NCBI GenBank assembly: GCA_017880705.1
Contig: JADGRS010000266.1
Span: 1 to 5,060 of the forward strand
DNA length: 5,060 nucleotides
Direction: 5' to 3'
Source: Burkholderiales bacterium
GTDB lineage: Bacteria > Pseudomonadota > Gammaproteobacteria > Burkholderiales > Usitatibacteraceae
Part shown: positions 4,489-5,060 of the stretch, in pieces
How positions within the stretch are numbered: position 1 is the first letter of the stretch
Layout of the letters: each line of letters starts with the position of its first letter
Notes under the pieces: generated by a model
Seen by the model: the letters and a program-made list of their open reading frames with translations, nothing else
Databases searched by the model: none
Told to the model about the DNA's origin: nothing
Translations under genes and position numbers: made by a program

Positions 4489-5060
4489 CCGCCTTCCTCA
4501 TTCAGAACATCGCGCCGATCATGTTCGGCGCGCTCGTCATCTTCCTGCTGATCGGATACCCGGTCGCGTTCGCCCTCGCGGCGAACGGCATTTTTTTCGG
4601 CCTGCTCGGAATCAAGCTGGGCCTGCTCGAGCCCTCGCTCTTCCAGGCGCTGCCCGAGCGAATGTGGGGCGTCATGTCCAACGACACGCTGCTCGCGGTG
4701 CCGTTCTTTACTTTCATGGGACTCATCCTCGAACGAAGCGGGATGGCCGAGGACCTGCTGGACACCATCGGCCAGCTCTTCGGGCCGTTGCGGGGCGGGC
4801 TCGCCTTCGCGGTCATCTTCGTGGGGGCGCTGCTGGCGGCGACCACGGGCGTCGTCGCGGCATCGGTCATCTCCATGGGCCTCATCTCCCTGCCGATCAT
4901 GCTGCGCTACGGCTACGACCGGCGCTTCGCCTCGGGTGTCATCGCCGCCTCGGGGACGCTCGCGCAGATCATCCCGCCGTCGCTCGTGCTCATCATCATG
5001 GCCGACCAGCTCGGCAAGTCCGTGGGCGACATGTACGCCGGCGCCTTCATCCCGGGCATC
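4485..5060 (+). CDS. dctM: TRAP transporter large membrane subunit (DctM family), 3'-truncated
   Basis: This ATG frame overlaps the DctQ stop by four bases and stays open to the last base, giving 192 residues. A complete DctM is usually 420 residues or more, so less than half is present. It is very hydrophobic and shows family blocks in order: PIMFGALVIFLLIGYPVAFA (11-30), LAVPFFTFMG (70-79) followed by ERSGMAEDLL (83-92), GPLRGGLA (100-107), LLAATTGVVAASVISMGLI (117-135), LRYGYD (140-145) and ASGTLAQIIPPSLVLI (155-170). DctM carries the transport channel and ion coupling, working with DctQ and a periplasmic binding protein. The sequence resembles the mannitol/chloroaromatic-type large subunit, matching the DctQ neighbour; the substrate is unknown. 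A run of seven T (4591-4597) lies within codons 36-38 but the frame is intact. Confidence 0.95.
   Translation, partial: MTAFLIQNIAPIMFGALVIFLLIGYPVAFALAANGIFFGLLGIKLGLLEPSLFQALPERMWGVMSNDTLLAVPFFTFMGLILERSGMAEDLLDTIGQLFGPLRGGLAFAVIFVGALLAATTGVVAASVISMGLISLPIMLRYGYDRRFASGVIAASGTLAQIIPPSLVLIIMADQLGKSVGDMYAGAFIPGI

Noticed and set aside
4591..4597. Run of seven T in dctM as a frameshift or slippage site
   Set aside because: The frame is intact through the run (Ile-Phe-Phe) and the downstream DctM motifs stay in frame; nothing suggests programmed slippage.
4502..4900. Minus-strand open frame of 132 codons opposite dctM
   Set aside because: Its Ser/Pro/Met-rich composition is an antisense artefact of the hydrophobic dctM frame, which shows clear DctM motifs.
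1..5060. CRISPR arrays, tRNA or rRNA genes, transposases, insertion sequence ends
   Set aside because: No regularly spaced repeats, no tRNA-like or rRNA-like conserved sequence and no transposase motifs were seen on either strand; the window is almost fully coding.

Overview
The window is GC-rich DNA with strong G/C preference at third codon positions and genes packed with 1-14 base overlaps. The gene families (a TRAP transporter of the mannitol/chloroaromatic type, a DUF1932 dehydrogenase, a DUF3570/DUF4266 pair, and a cytochrome c fused to an 'ESGWG' beta module) fit a Gram-negative proteobacterium, most likely a betaproteobacterium. The taxon is an inference from gene content, not a match.

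Layout. Bases 1-378 (+) hold the C-terminal part of a DUF1932 NAD(P)-dependent dehydrogenase whose start lies outside the window. Bases 372-3799 (-) form one compact five-gene operon, in order of transcription: a mono-haem cytochrome c with a C-terminal beta-rich module, a TlpA-like thiol-disulfide protein, a 70-residue DUF4266 lipoprotein ending in Cys-Gly-Cys-Asn, a DUF3570 outer-membrane beta-barrel, and an ApbE-family FAD:protein FMN transferase. Junctions are a 1-base overlap, a 4-base overlap, a 14-base overlap and a 6-base gap. The last gene of the operon runs 7 bases into the end of the dehydrogenase gene, tail to tail. A divergent intergenic region of about 100 bases (3800-3900) carries a perfect TATAAT facing right. 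Bases 3901-5060 (+) hold the small (DctQ) and the first 192 residues of the large (DctM) membrane subunits of a TRAP transporter, overlapping by ATGA.

How the genes may work together. The minus-strand operon combines an electron carrier (haem c), a thiol-redox protein, a Cys-containing lipoprotein, an outer-membrane barrel and a flavin-attaching enzyme. All but the last carry visible export signals. This looks like an envelope redox module. The most notable observation is that the DUF3570 barrel contains two Ser-Gly-Ala-Ser motifs 19 residues apart. The first has an Asp three residues before it, so it fits the Asp-x-x-(Ser/Thr)-Gly-Ala-(Ser/Thr) consensus known for ApbE flavinylation targets, and apbE is the very next gene. 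A flavinylated beta-barrel is therefore a testable hypothesis. Against it, the ApbE protein has no export signal and carries Gly where the family usually has a metal-binding Asp. The TRAP transporter and the dehydrogenase on the other strand look like parts of an organic-acid uptake and catabolism locus, separate from the redox operon.
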